A stretch of DNA of 64,000 nucleotides from Kaiparowitsia implicata GSE-PSE-MK54-09C (GCA_019359435.1 JAHHHI010000088.1:1-64000); one strand, 5' to 3'. Counted from the stretch's first letter, positions 17,152 to 26,149 are shown. Translations and numbers: made by a program. The notes: a model not told the origin generated them from the letters alone.

Positions 17152-18300
17152 CTATACGGCGATTTCGTCAGGGGGGGCCGCGTTGCGCCAGCGAAACCGA
17201 GTGATGAAGCGTTGCAAGTAACGTTCGAGCTGAGGCACGGTCAAGCGGAGGTCAGCCGGGGGATGGGCATCGCGCCGACGCTCAAACTGTTTGGTGTCGT
17301 GCAGGTAGGGATGATAGAACCGCAGGCGGCGATGAAACAGGCGATCAACCGGCTGCAGCTCGCTCAACTCACGAACGCCCTGCAGCTCAAGGTCGGGATA
17401 AATGGAGGTGAGCGCGTGCTGAAGCGACTCTAACGAGACGAGAAAGGGATTGCTGAGGTGATAGACCACCTGACTTGGCGTGGGGGACTGGGCCAGGGCG
17501 ATCGCCTCGTGCAATAGTCGATCAATGGGCATCAGGTTTAGTCCGCTGGTGGTGCCGTCGGGGGTATGAACGCGCAGCAGGCAGTGCTGAACATAGCTGC
17601 CGTTGAGACGCAGTTGCTGCCGAAACTGCTCCACAGCCGCCACAAAACCGTAGAGCCCTGAGTCGGAGGTGCTGTCATAGGTCGTGGAGTTGCCAATCAC
17701 AATAGAGGGGCGAAAAATATTGACCTGAAAGGTGCCCTGCTGATGGGCGTTGAGCAACCGATTCTCGGCCTGTCGCTTGCTGGCTTCATAGTCATTATTG
17801 GGGGCCGCGTGGTGAGCAACGGGCTGTTCTGCCACTAGGCCCGAGCACTTTCCGGCCACATAGGCGGTGCTCATCGCGTTGAACTGTGAGATCTGCAGGG
17901 CGGCGGCTAAATCCAACACCCGCTGGGTGCCCATCACATTGCGCTCAAAAATATCTGCTCGATGCCGGGGTTCAAACCGGAGTGAGGCCGCACAGTGCCA
18001 CAGCTGCGCAACTCCAGCGCTCTGGAGCACCCTCCATTGGGCTGACCCTAGCCCCAACTGTGGCTGGGTTAGGTCTGCGGCGATCGCCGTTAGCCGATTG
18101 AGCTGAGGCAGGATCTGATCGTCGAGCGCTGCCGCCCGTGCTGCCGCCCGAACCGCCTGGATCAGGCGCTCCTGGGCATTAGGAGCACGCACCAGACAAA
18201 ACACCTGCGCCTTCGTGGTTAATAGTAAATGGGCGGCTAAATTGCTGCCAATGAAGCCAGTTGCTCCCGTCAGCAGAATGGGATTGGAGGATTGCGCCAT
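17152..18300 (-). CDS. NAD-binding_4 / thioester-reductase-like SDR
   Basis: 382 residues. The N-terminal Rossmann motif is LLTGATGFIGSNLA (about 8-21). The catalytic YxxxK is in NDYEASKRQAENRLL (about 170), preceded by MSTAYVAGKCSG. The family (extended SDR, male-sterility/thioester reductase type) reduces carrier- or CoA-bound acyl chains to aldehydes or alcohols, or modifies related lipids. No adenylation or carrier domain is fused. Expressed upstream of the MMPL exporter on the same strand with a 41-base gap, it may make the cargo that MMPL exports. A plain epimerase or dehydrogenase is possible. Confidence 0.78.
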   Translation of the reverse strand: MAQSSNPILLTGATGFIGSNLAAHLLLTTKAQVFCLVRAPNAQERLIQAVRAAARAAALDDQILPQLNRLTAIAADLTQPQLGLGSAQWRVLQSAGVAQLWHCAASLRFEPRHRADIFERNVMGTQRVLDLAAALQISQFNAMSTAYVAGKCSGLVAEQPVAHHAAPNNDYEASKRQAENRLLNAHQQGTFQVNIFRPSIVIGNSTTYDSTSDSGLYGFVAAVEQFRQQLRLNGSYVQHCLLRVHTPDGTTSGLNLMPIDRLLHEAIALAQSPTPSQVVYHLSNPFLVSLESLQHALTSIYPDLELQGVRELSELQPVDRLFHRRLRFYHPYLHDTKQFERRRDAHPPADLRLTVPQLERYLQRFITRFRWRNAAPPDEIAV

Positions 18301-18516
18301 CGTATACAGCTATTGCTACTCAATGAAGTACGGTGCGGCCTAAGAATCGGATTGCAGAGAGGCGGCGCCTTCTTCCGCTGTACCCGGCATTAGCCCCAGC
18401 TAAAGGTTCCCGGTTAGGGTTCCCCAAGTATGGTTTGCGCTCCGTAAAACCAGGAGCAATGCGCTGAAGCGTGCTGGGGTCACTCGTCAAAAAGACTGAG
18501 GGCGATCGGATCGCCC

Positions 18517-18559
18517 CCCCAAAGAAGCCCCCAGCGGTCTGCTGAGGACTTCTTTGGGG
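18517..18559 (-). terminator. Strong stem-loop after the NACHT gene
   Basis: CCCCAAAGAAG (18517-18527) pairs perfectly with CTTCTTTGGGG (18549-18559), with further pairing inside. It lies 28 bases beyond the stop of the 18587-20689 gene. No long T-run follows, so it may act as an mRNA 3' stabiliser as much as a terminator. An overlapping small palindrome GGCGATCGGATCGCC lies just left. The remaining 18301-18516 shows no gene. Confidence 0.55.
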
Positions 18560-18586
18560 TAGCCATGAAGGAGCGCGTACTGATCT

Positions 18587-20689
18587 CTAGGCTTTAGTAT
18601 TTCTGTACTGAGGCTGATATCGCTCAGCAAAGCGCGTCCGCAACAAGTCATGCACAAAGCGATAGCGCCCCCCAACCCGCTGAATAAAGCGATGGTTTTC
18701 AGCATGTTCCATAAAGCGCTTGTAATTCTTGGGGGAACAACCAGAGGAGAAGAGGACAGCCCGTAAAACTACATGTTGAATAGCCGCAAGTAGCCCGAGA
18801 CTCAGCCCGACCATCAACCCGACACTCAGCCCGACACTCAGCCCGACCATCAGCCCGACCATCAGCCCGCCACTCAGCCCGAGACTCAGCCCGACCATCA
18901 GCCCGACCATCAGCCCGTAAATCAGTGCTGAACTCCAAGAACGCCAAAAAGCTTGATTCGGAACCTTCTTTTCCCTAATTTGCACTTCAGAACCACTCAG
19001 CCCGAAACTCAGCCCGAAAATCAGCCCGAAAATCAGCCCGAGATTCAGCCCGAGATTCAGCCCACCACTCAGCCCACCACTCAGCCCACCACTCAGCCCG
19101 ACAATCAGCCCACCACTCAGCCCGACACGAGCTTTTTGCCAAGAAAATGTCAGTTTCTCTACGAAATTAATATTAATCAGCCCGCCACTCAGCCCGAAAC
19201 TCAGCCCGACAATCAGCCCGACAATCAGCCCGAAACTCAGCCCGACAATCAGCCCGAAACTCAGCCCGAAACTCAGTCCGACAATCAGCCCAATTCCCCA
19301 TCGATACAACAACCGATCGCCCTTACGATCTAGCCACGACGGTTGCAGGTGTTCAATCAAAAACTCGGTTGTTTCGTTTTCTTTGAGCTTGAGAGCCAGC
19401 CAACTGAGGTAGTGATGCGTCTGTGCTGCTGTGGGAGATCGACCTGGTGGATAGGCCCCCTGGTTGTTTAAGTCAGTAAGCTGCTTATCGATGTAGGCAT
19501 CTAGGAGTTGCTCCTTAGTTTGAATGGTTTGTCCTTGATAGACCACAACCAACATCAGCAAAAATAATGGCAACCGGGCGAGTTCAAGTAATTCTGGCTG
19601 CTCCTTCAAAGCCGTCCATAGGTGTGGTCGCTCCGATTTCTGAAAGTACGCTGCAATCTGCTCATCATTCAGCGCCTGGAGATAGATTGCACCCTTCAAA
19701 TTCCTCAGCTTTTCGCCTTGGTGCTCCAACGCCTCATATTCTTTTCGCCGACAACACACCACAAGCGACGCTTGGGGATGCGTATCTAGATAAGTGTTGA
19801 TGTCACGGATACATTGAATCTGCTGAGCCTGATGCTGACGGTCTAATTCTGCCGAGGTTGCCCCATCTGCATCCTCAACGCGCCGGAGTTCATCCAACCC
19901 GTCGAGAAGCGGCAAAATTTTGTTGGTGTCAATCCAAGGCTTAGACACTTCTGCTGGAACACCATATTTATCCTGGAGTTGCTCCACAAACCAGTCAGCC
20001 AGTTTTTGTTTCGGCTTAGCTGACCAGGCCGATAACTCAAAAATGATAGGAATGGGATGATCATTAGCCGATTGCGCTTGTTGCAGCAAATCTTTGACCA
20101 GCGCCAATAATTCCGTCGTCTTTCCGGCACCGGGTTCTCCCAAAATGAGTAAGCGCCGATGGATCTCTGGATGTTCAAACAGTTCTTGGGTAGAGCGGGT
20201 ATCGGCAATTGTTGTAGCAAAAGCAGCAGATGCCGGAGAGGCAGAAAAGGGGTTAAACAATCGTGAGCCAAGTCTTGTAACCGGTTGAGGCGGTTGAGGT
20301 TCAACAGATCGCCCCACACGTCGCATTTGGAGTTCTCGACTCAAATCCATCTGGATGCGGTGGTGCAGTGATTGAGCGAGGCGTTCTGTCACCTCTTGCA
20401 ACACCACGTTGTTGAGATCCTGCAGCAGGGCGTTGCGTTGCTCGTCTGTAATTTTGGCCTTCTCAAACGACCAAATTTTCTTGAGATTCTCGCTGATTTT
20501 AGTAAGGTTTCCTGTCCAGTTGGCGATCGCAGCGGTGGCCATCGCTAGCAGCGCAAAAACAGCAATCCCCCAACCGATGTAGGGATTGCCATTCATAAAT
20601 TCCAGCGCCGTCTCTACTTTGGTCGGCTCCGGGGTAGGCGTTGGCGACGCTGCCAAAAGGCATAGCCAGGACAAAACAGCTTCACTCAC
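18587..20689 (-). CDS. NACHT NTPase with N-terminal TM and C-terminal GLxx membrane repeats
   Basis: 700 residues from GTG 20689. One N-terminal TM helix (IGWGIAVFALLAMATAAI, about 38-55) is followed by a charged linker. The NACHT/STAND NTPase has Walker A GEPGAGKTT (about 185) and Walker B ILPLLDGLDEL (about 258). A winged-helix-like part runs to about 465. Then come three blocks of the tetrapeptide GLxx (9, 11 and 11 units, about 31 in all) separated by two short charged loops. The tail is soluble, with FVHDLLRTRFAE as seen after many NACHT modules. Such NTPases sense an invader or signal and oligomerise. The glycine-zipper blocks could insert into the membrane as an effector. This is inference; no partner gene is adjacent. 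It may instead be a signalling protein unrelated to defence. Confidence 0.82.
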   Translation of the reverse strand: MSEAVLSWLCLLAASPTPTPEPTKVETALEFMNGNPYIGWGIAVFALLAMATAAIANWTGNLTKISENLKKIWSFEKAKITDEQRNALLQDLNNVVLQEVTERLAQSLHHRIQMDLSRELQMRRVGRSVEPQPPQPVTRLGSRLFNPFSASPASAAFATTIADTRSTQELFEHPEIHRRLLILGEPGAGKTTELLALVKDLLQQAQSANDHPIPIIFELSAWSAKPKQKLADWFVEQLQDKYGVPAEVSKPWIDTNKILPLLDGLDELRRVEDADGATSAELDRQHQAQQIQCIRDINTYLDTHPQASLVVCCRRKEYEALEHQGEKLRNLKGAIYLQALNDEQIAAYFQKSERPHLWTALKEQPELLELARLPLFLLMLVVVYQGQTIQTKEQLLDAYIDKQLTDLNNQGAYPPGRSPTAAQTHHYLSWLALKLKENETTEFLIEHLQPSWLDRKGDRLLYRWGIGLIVGLSFGLSFGLIVGLSFGLIVGLIVGLSFGLSGGLININFVEKLTFSWQKARVGLSGGLIVGLSGGLSGGLSGGLNLGLNLGLIFGLIFGLSFGLSGSEVQIREKKVPNQAFWRSWSSALIYGLMVGLMVGLSLGLSGGLMVGLMVGLSVGLSVGLMVGLSLGLLAAIQHVVLRAVLFSSGCSPKNYKRFMEHAENHRFIQRVGGRYRFVHDLLRTRFAERYQPQYRNTKA
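18785..19310 (-). repeat. 12-bp tandem repeats encoding GLxx
   Basis: Three arrays (roughly 18785-18925, 19000-19125 and 19170-19310) of a 12-base unit whose plus-strand form is CAGCCCGANANT. The unit is four codons long and keeps phase, so copy number can change without shifting the frame. The first two codons (Gly-Leu) are almost invariant; the third and fourth vary between Ser-Phe, Ile-Val, Ser-Gly, Met-Val and Asn-Leu. It is not a CRISPR array. Confidence 0.9.
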
Positions 20690-20882
20690 GTTGTCACCTA
20701 GCCCTCACGCTGATCTGGAATGCTGACCGCATTATGATTCAGTTCTAACAGGCGATCGCCCTTATTTCACTAGGTCTGACCAATTAGTCCCGTTCAACTG
20801 CCTCTCCTGGATATCCCTGTCAGTCAGAGGTGGGCTAAAGGAGAACTACCATGTTTGATTTATTTATAAGGTGAACTAGCGA

Positions 20883-21104
20883 ATGTGTGGGGCGATCGCC
20901 TGCTTCGATGCCGCCTTAGCAATCAAACCCGACAAGCACGAAGCGTTCTACAACAAAGCCTGCTGCTACGGTCTTCAGAGCGATGCCGACAACGCTATTC
21001 AAGCGTTGCAAGCGGCCGAAAACCGCGACATGGCCAAAACCGACACCGACTTCGACTCCATTCGCACCGACGAGCGGTTTCAGGCGCTGGTGGCCGGGGA
21101 GTGA
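20883..21104 (+). pseudogene. Remnant of a TPR protein
   Basis: 73 codons from ATG 20883: AIACFDAALAIKPDKHEAFYNKACCYGLQSD is one clear tetratricopeptide repeat. It is followed by a tail typical of the end of cyanobacterial TPR proteins (DFDSIRTDERFQALV). A stop lies directly upstream in frame and the helix A beginning is missing, so this is most likely the surviving 3' end of a larger gene. If translated it would be a single-TPR peptide with no known job. The 193 bases upstream hold nothing I recognise. Confidence 0.6.
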
Positions 21105-21163
21105 GGGAGTGGACGGGTGGGCATGTGAGTGAGTAGATATAAAAAGTTGTTAGGATAATAGCC

Positions 21164-21448
21164 ATGACAACGCTTATTCCACCAGTCTTTCAGAGCCTTC
21201 CAGCTTCTCTACAGGTAGAGGGTGCAGTGAGCATTGCCCTAGAAGAAGGCATACCTATTTTTCGTGCCGCCCAAAGCGTGCAAGCCCGCATTGAGGCATT
21301 GCTACAAAAACAAACCGATGCTGAGCTGACCCCCGACGAAGTTGCCGAGCTTGACCATTACGAGGAGATCGACGACTACCTCAGCTTCGTCAACCGCACC
21401 ATTCGCAACTTATATCTAACCTCGTCCAGCCCCAGCGCCTCGCAATGA
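21164..21448 (+). CDS. Small helical protein translationally coupled to an HNH nuclease
   Basis: 94 residues, not recognised beyond a general cyanobacterial look. It is acidic and predicted helical, with the stretch ALLQKQTDAELTPDEVAELD and EEIDDYLSFVNRTIRNLYL. Its stop overlaps the ATG of the HNH gene (ATGA at 21445-21448), so the two products are made together. Such a tight pair suggests a partner, inhibitor or antitoxin-like role for the nuclease, but nothing in the sequence proves it. Confidence 0.75.
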   Translation: MTTLIPPVFQSLPASLQVEGAVSIALEEGIPIFRAAQSVQARIEALLQKQTDAELTPDEVAELDHYEEIDDYLSFVNRTIRNLYLTSSSPSASQ

Positions 21449-21903
21449 CTCGGAGCAAACTCTCCACCGAGATCCAGCAGCAGGTGAGGCAGCGGGCACA
21501 ATACCTCTGTGAGTATTGCCACACTAGCGAACGATGGCAGTACATTCAGTTCACCATCGATCACATTGCCCCGCTAAAGCAGGGAGGTTCAGATAGCCTG
21601 GATAATTTGGCGTTGGCCTGCTTCCACTGCAACCGCCACAAATCAAGTCACCAAACTGCGGTTGACCCCCAAACTCAGCAGTCAACGCCATTATTTAATC
21701 CAAGAACTCAGGAGTGGAGTAAGCACTTTATCTGGTCAGCAGATACCTTGACAATTCTTGGGATAAGCGCCATTGGTAGAGCAACAATTACTGCTTTAAA
21801 GCTCAATCGAGAGCGTATCCAGGCTATTCGTGGAGCTGATCAAGTCATAGGTCGTCATCCCCCCAAAGGTGATCCTGTTCAGGATGAGGGCGCTGCTGAA
21901 TGA
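21445..21903 (+). CDS. HNH endonuclease
   Basis: 152 residues. The HNH core is complete: CEYCHTSE (first CxxC), FTIDHIAPLKQGGSDSLDNLALACFHCNRHKS (His, Asn, second CxxC and final His). The core occupies residues about 24-75. The remaining half is a variable tail that may bind substrate. Stand-alone HNH nucleases of this size are frequent in cyanobacteria and their targets are mostly unknown. No methylase or R-M specificity gene is nearby. The 4-base overlap with the preceding small gene points to a two-gene unit. Confidence 0.87.
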   Translation: MTRSKLSTEIQQQVRQRAQYLCEYCHTSERWQYIQFTIDHIAPLKQGGSDSLDNLALACFHCNRHKSSHQTAVDPQTQQSTPLFNPRTQEWSKHFIWSADTLTILGISAIGRATITALKLNRERIQAIRGADQVIGRHPPKGDPVQDEGAAE

Positions 21904-21921
21904 CGCTATGATTTCGCCGGA

Positions 21922-22065
21922 TTGAGGACAGAACTACAAGGCTTTCAGAAACTGTTTCATAGACTGATTCAGCAACGCCGGCGGCTTCACTATCTAACGA
22001 CGGATGCTCTGTTCCTGAGCGACGCCCTTAGGCAGTTCGTGCAGATATGGTTATCTTCAGAGTAA
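21922..22065 (+). CDS. Possible tiny helical ORF or gene remnant
   Basis: From TTG 21922 the frame reads LRTELQGFQKLFHRLIQQ, then RRRLHYLTTDALFLSDALRQFVQIW, ending at TAA 22063-22065. The composition is protein-like (amphipathic helix), yet there is no ATG in frame and no clear ribosome site. It overlaps only the doubtful first codons of the next gene, not its preferred start. It could be a remnant of a longer gene. Confidence 0.25.
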   Translation: MRTELQGFQKLFHRLIQQRRRLHYLTTDALFLSDALRQFVQIWLSSE

Positions 22066-22094
22066 AATCCCTGCATACCGTTGAGGCTGGGTCA

Positions 22095-25000
22095 ATGCTC
22101 GATCGCTTTTGGGACGTGCTGGGCTACGTTTTTGCTCTCAACGCCGAGGCCTTTCGCATTGCCACGACGGTGCCCGCAGGCCAGGGGTTGGCATTGCTGG
22201 TGGTGCTGCTGGCGGGGCTGTCTCAGGGCATTGGCCAGAGCATTATTCTCTTTGTCAACCAGGTGCGGCCCGCCCGGTTTGCTATCAGCCTGCTGATCAA
22301 TGCGATATTGTTTGCCGTTAGCTTTTTGGCCCTGGTGCTGAGCACCTGGCTAGTGACCCTGGCTCCCTGGTCTAGAGCAGTGCCCGTTGGCGATTTGGTC
22401 ATCGTCCTGGGGGCCTCCTATGCGCCCCTGCTGTTTGCCTTTTTGGGAGCGCTGCCCTACCTGGGGGTGCCGATTCTCACGGTGCTGTCGGTGTGGCACA
22501 TGCTGGCTATGGTGGTGGGCGTGGGGGCGATCGCCAACCTGAGCATCAATAACGCCTTTGGCTACGTAGCCCTAGGCTGGATTCTCATCCAAGTGCTGCA
22601 AACCACCGTGGGTCGCCCAATAGCCAGCCTGGGCAAGCGCATTGCCAACCGCGCCGCAGGGGTAGACCTAGTAACCCGTCGCCGTGACCTAGTAGCCGAC
22701 TACCGCGATCGCCTCTCAGAAACCCCCACGCGCTGGCAAGAAGAATTCACCCAGCGCATCACCACCCTCAACCAGGGGCATGGGATAGCGACAGTGACAG
22801 GAGACGCCCCAGCCCTAGCCGGGGCGGGTGGCCCGACGGTGTCCGTGGCGACAGGGGCTGATGTGGGCGATCGCGGCAATGGGGTCAAGACCTTGCTGGG
22901 GCTGGCGGCCATAGCGGGGGTGATGGGGATAGTGCTGACCCTGCTGCGGCCCCTGCGGGGCTGGTGGTTTGGCTGGCTAGCGGGGCTGCCCGCCCCAGTG
23001 CTGCTGCTGCTCGACTTTCTGTGGATTGGCGCGGTGGCCGTGGTGGTGGCGGGGCTGCTGGCCCCGCTCGAAACCCTGGGCTGGTGGGCAGGCTGGTATG
23101 ACGACGAGGTCAACACCACCGTGAACGCGGGGGAACTGGCCCAGCCCGTGGCCCACCCCAGCCAGGTTAGCCGCTATGTGGTGTATCTCGACGGCATCGG
23201 CATCTCCAGCTTTGAATACCTGCCCGATATCGCCGAATTTCTCGACACTCTGGCCCCCACCCTGCCCCAGGATATGGCCCTGATTCGCGGCATCATGCCC
23301 TACTCGGTCATGAATGCCCCCCTCAACGAAGACCGGCCCCTGTCGTTTCTGTGGCGCTACGCTGACCGGCTGCGTTTTGCCAACCCCACGAGCGTGCTGG
23401 GGCTGCTGGTGAACATTCGCAACGTGTTGATTGTGGCCGTGTCTGCCGACCAGCGCTACGGCCCCCTCTATAATCAGGGCATTGCCCAGGTGGTGTTTAA
23501 CGGCTTGGTGAAAAATGGCTATCGCGTAGGCAGCGGCACCCCCGTCACCCTAGTGGGCTACAGCGGCGGCGGCCAGATGTGCTGCGCTAGCGCCCCCTAC
23601 CTGAAGCGGGCAATCGGAGCCCCCATCGATACGATTTCCCTGGGCGGCGTGATCAGCGCCAACATCAACATCCTGCGGCTGGAGCATTTCTACCACCTGA
23701 CGGGAGACAAAGACGGAGTGGAAAAGCTGGGGCCGGTGATTTTTCCCGGTCGCTGGAAGCTGTTTCCGCTGTCTTACTGGAACCGGGCCAAGCGGCGAGG
23801 CAAGGTGACGTTTGTGTCCCTAGGGCCAGTAGGGCACCAGGTGCCGGGGGGCATTCTCGACCCCAACCTGGTGTTGCCCGACGGGCGCAGCGCTTTGCAG
23901 CAGACCCTCGACACCCTCAACGCTATTCTGCGCGGTGAGATGCTAGAAACGGGGCTAACGCGCGATCGCACCTCCAGCAACTACGACATCATTGCCGCCA
24001 ACCCCTTGGTGCAGCACCAGAGCTACCCGCTAAATCGCACCCCCAACCCGACTCTTTACGTCCCAATTGCCGACTGGATGGGTCGGCTGATCTTGCCAGA
24101 AAAGGCCGAGCGCTTTGGCGGCGTCTTCTACGAAGTTCACCACGCCCCAATGGAGCACCGAGAGCTGGTGGGCCAGGTGGTGCGGCTAAGCTGGTCCAAT
24201 CATCCCCTGACCCAAACGCTGGTGCAGGCTGTCACCCACGACGTGCATTTCAGTGCCGACGCCGAGTATGCCTACCGAAACCAAGGGGTCATCAACCCCG
24301 TGCGGCTAAACCACTGGCTGCGGGTTGATCCGCTAGAGTCTCTAGCTGGGTCGCTGCCCACCGACGCCCTGATTGTCGTCGTGGAGAAGCCCCAAGTGGT
24401 CATGGCTCAAGACGGGGTGACCCTGTTGATCAGCGCCCAGCCTATGGAGGTGACTGGGCGCTACCGGGCACTGGTGCAGTTTATAGAACCGCTGGCGGGG
24501 AACGGCTGGCGGGTGCGCCACTTCAACCGCAAAAGCCGCCGCTTTGACGGCCCTGAAGAGGTGCTGAGCTTGCCCCCCGTGGACATCCTGACCGCCTACG
24601 GCAGCGCCCCCTCCACCACTCAGGATCTGGAGAAATCTCCCTATAACGAGTCGGGCTGGCATGTCTACGGCGCACAAAATTCCCAAGGCCAGTTTGTGGT
24701 GCAGGCCCTTGGCCCTCGTGCCCTGTTTCGCCTAGCGCCCGACCGCGTGGTGTTTGGCGGAGCCAACTCTGCCTATCGCTACATCCGCCGAGAGTCATGG
24801 GCCGATGGAGTGGCGCAGAAGGGAAAAACCAGCTCGGTGCTCTGCCCCGCGTGGGACAACGGGCGACCCGAAGCCATCAGCGACGCGATAGAGGAGTGGC
24901 AGGTGGGCGATCGCGCCCTCATCCTCCACACCTATGGCGGCATCGGCGGCAACCAAAAAGAGCCCGCCGCCTTTAGCCCGATTTTCTTTGGCCACTTTGC

Positions 25001-25760
25001 CTACGGCAGAGCCGAGGTGGTGCACGACCCCTTGGCCGACGAAACGCGCTTCGAGATCCGCTACTACCAGGTCTACGCCCACAACATCGACGGGCTGATA
25101 GCGGGCACCCTTCACTGGTCGAGATACCAGGGCGATCGCCAGCGGGGCTGGCTGGGCACCCGTCCCACCTGCGACATTTTGGTCAGGCTCGACGCCTTTA
25201 GCCGCCACTATATCTTTGACGACGAGCAGCAACTCCGGGACGGCCCGCTGCGCGAATCGCCGCTTACCCGCATGGAGGCCCACCTGCAGGCCATGACCGC
25301 CCGCTATCGCATTGGCGACGGCACCGGCGGCACCTTTGTTGGCCCGTCCAATAACTGCGCCCAGGACTCGAATCAGGCGCTATTTGCCAGCCTTCAGAGC
25401 ACCGCCGAGCGCTTCTACCGCCACGCCGATGCCATGCTCAACCAGCACCCCGACCAGGCCGAGCCCCTGCACCTGCTAGCCCGCTTTGGCAAAGAGCTCA
25501 AGGACACCCTCCAACCCCTAGGCGGACTGCGTCCCGCCTGGGAAAAAAACGAGTTTAATTTGGGTAGCTCTCTAGAAGACGAGCCTCTGCGCAACCTCAT
25601 GATGGGACTAGGCAGTTGGCGCACGGTGTTTCCCCGCAAGGCCAGCGACGTGGTGGTGCACAAGTTTCTCAAGTACGGAGCAACCGCCTGGGTGCTTCGC
25701 ACCAGCCAGGTGGGCGGGCGTGACCCAGACATTGAGCCGATCGCACCGATGACGTTTTAG
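22095..25760 (+). CDS. Giant membrane-anchored alpha/beta-hydrolase-like protein, unknown function
   Basis: About 1221 residues. The N-terminal 190 residues carry about five TM helices in a YIP1-like arrangement. A linker and two more helices (about 255-330) follow. A soluble domain (about 370-640) reads VVYLDGIGISSFEYLP, and its nucleophile elbow VGYSGGGQMCCA (about 500) marks a serine hydrolase. The last third (about 880-1130) contains HTYGGIGGNQ and FGHFAYGRAEVV, a domain I cannot name. ATG 22095 is chosen because GAGG lies 8 bases upstream; the ATG at 22047 would add 16 uncharacteristic residues. The GC content and lack of HIP1 loss match the neighbours, so no recent transfer is suggested. 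Substrate and partners are unknown. Confidence 0.8.
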   Translation: MLDRFWDVLGYVFALNAEAFRIATTVPAGQGLALLVVLLAGLSQGIGQSIILFVNQVRPARFAISLLINAILFAVSFLALVLSTWLVTLAPWSRAVPVGDLVIVLGASYAPLLFAFLGALPYLGVPILTVLSVWHMLAMVVGVGAIANLSINNAFGYVALGWILIQVLQTTVGRPIASLGKRIANRAAGVDLVTRRRDLVADYRDRLSETPTRWQEEFTQRITTLNQGHGIATVTGDAPALAGAGGPTVSVATGADVGDRGNGVKTLLGLAAIAGVMGIVLTLLRPLRGWWFGWLAGLPAPVLLLLDFLWIGAVAVVVAGLLAPLETLGWWAGWYDDEVNTTVNAGELAQPVAHPSQVSRYVVYLDGIGISSFEYLPDIAEFLDTLAPTLPQDMALIRGIMPYSVMNAPLNEDRPLSFLWRYADRLRFANPTSVLGLLVNIRNVLIVAVSADQRYGPLYNQGIAQVVFNGLVKNGYRVGSGTPVTLVGYSGGGQMCCASAPYLKRAIGAPIDTISLGGVISANINILRLEHFYHLTGDKDGVEKLGPVIFPGRWKLFPLSYWNRAKRRGKVTFVSLGPVGHQVPGGILDPNLVLPDGRSALQQTLDTLNAILRGEMLETGLTRDRTSSNYDIIAANPLVQHQSYPLNRTPNPTLYVPIADWMGRLILPEKAERFGGVFYEVHHAPMEHRELVGQVVRLSWSNHPLTQTLVQAVTHDVHFSADAEYAYRNQGVINPVRLNHWLRVDPLESLAGSLPTDALIVVVEKPQVVMAQDGVTLLISAQPMEVTGRYRALVQFIEPLAGNGWRVRHFNRKSRRFDGPEEVLSLPPVDILTAYGSAPSTTQDLEKSPYNESGWHVYGAQNSQGQFVVQALGPRALFRLAPDRVVFGGANSAYRYIRRESWADGVAQKGKTSSVLCPAWDNGRPEAISDAIEEWQVGDRALILHTYGGIGGNQKEPAAFSPIFFGHFAYGRAEVVHDPLADETRFEIRYYQVYAHNIDGLIAGTLHWSRYQGDRQRGWLGTRPTCDILVRLDAFSRHYIFDDEQQLRDGPLRESPLTRMEAHLQAMTARYRIGDGTGGTFVGPSNNCAQDSNQALFASLQSTAERFYRHADAMLNQHPDQAEPLHLLARFGKELKDTLQPLGGLRPAWEKNEFNLGSSLEDEPLRNLMMGLGSWRTVFPRKASDVVVHKFLKYGATAWVLRTSQVGGRDPDIEPIAPMTF

Positions 25761-25987
25761 CTATAGTGCCTGTGGCAGTGGTGCTTGTCAGCGCAACTTG
25801 GCCACTATTGGCTTCGGCGATCGCACCCCAATGGCCTAGCCTAGAACCCTCTGAGCGAGAGGCACCACCGGGGATGGGTGCCAATGACAGGGGGCGATCG
25901 CCTTGGTTTTAGCCTAAATCATCTGCATCAGCTCATCTATGATTGGGGCGATCGCACCCCATAGATACCGCTCAACAACTCTATTGA

Positions 25988-26109
25988 ACGTCAGTTCGGG
26001 TTAAAAGGGTTTTGGGGCATCGCGCGACGCGCGATGCCCCAAAACCCTTAATGTGCCGTGCGCGTCGCGCACGGCACATTAAGGGTTTGAGCTTATCCCG
26101 AACTCAGGT
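25988..26109. mobile_element. 122-bp double-hairpin MITE, copy 2
   Basis: It has the same length and ends as copy 1 (ACGTCAGTTCGGG ... CCCGAACTCAGGT), here flanked by TATTGA (25982-25987 and 26110-26115). The palindromes are 26007-26047 (centre 26027) and 26045-26085 (centre 26065). Against copy 1, the stems differ at three base pairs, each changed on both arms so pairing is kept, and at one centre base. The stretch from 25761 to 25987 has HIP1 sites but no gene. Confidence 0.87.
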
Positions 26110-26149
26110 TATTGAACTTTCATCAACTTAATACTTCTTTAAAAACAGG

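Noticed and set aside
18785-19310. Possible CRISPR array
   Set aside because: The unit is 12 bases, tandem without spacers, and codes for GLxx in frame.
18953-19333. Plus-strand 126-codon frame of Gln-Pro-rich repeats
   Set aside because: It is the exact antisense of the GLxx repeats of the NACHT gene; all frames of a 12-bp repeat stay open, so openness means nothing here.
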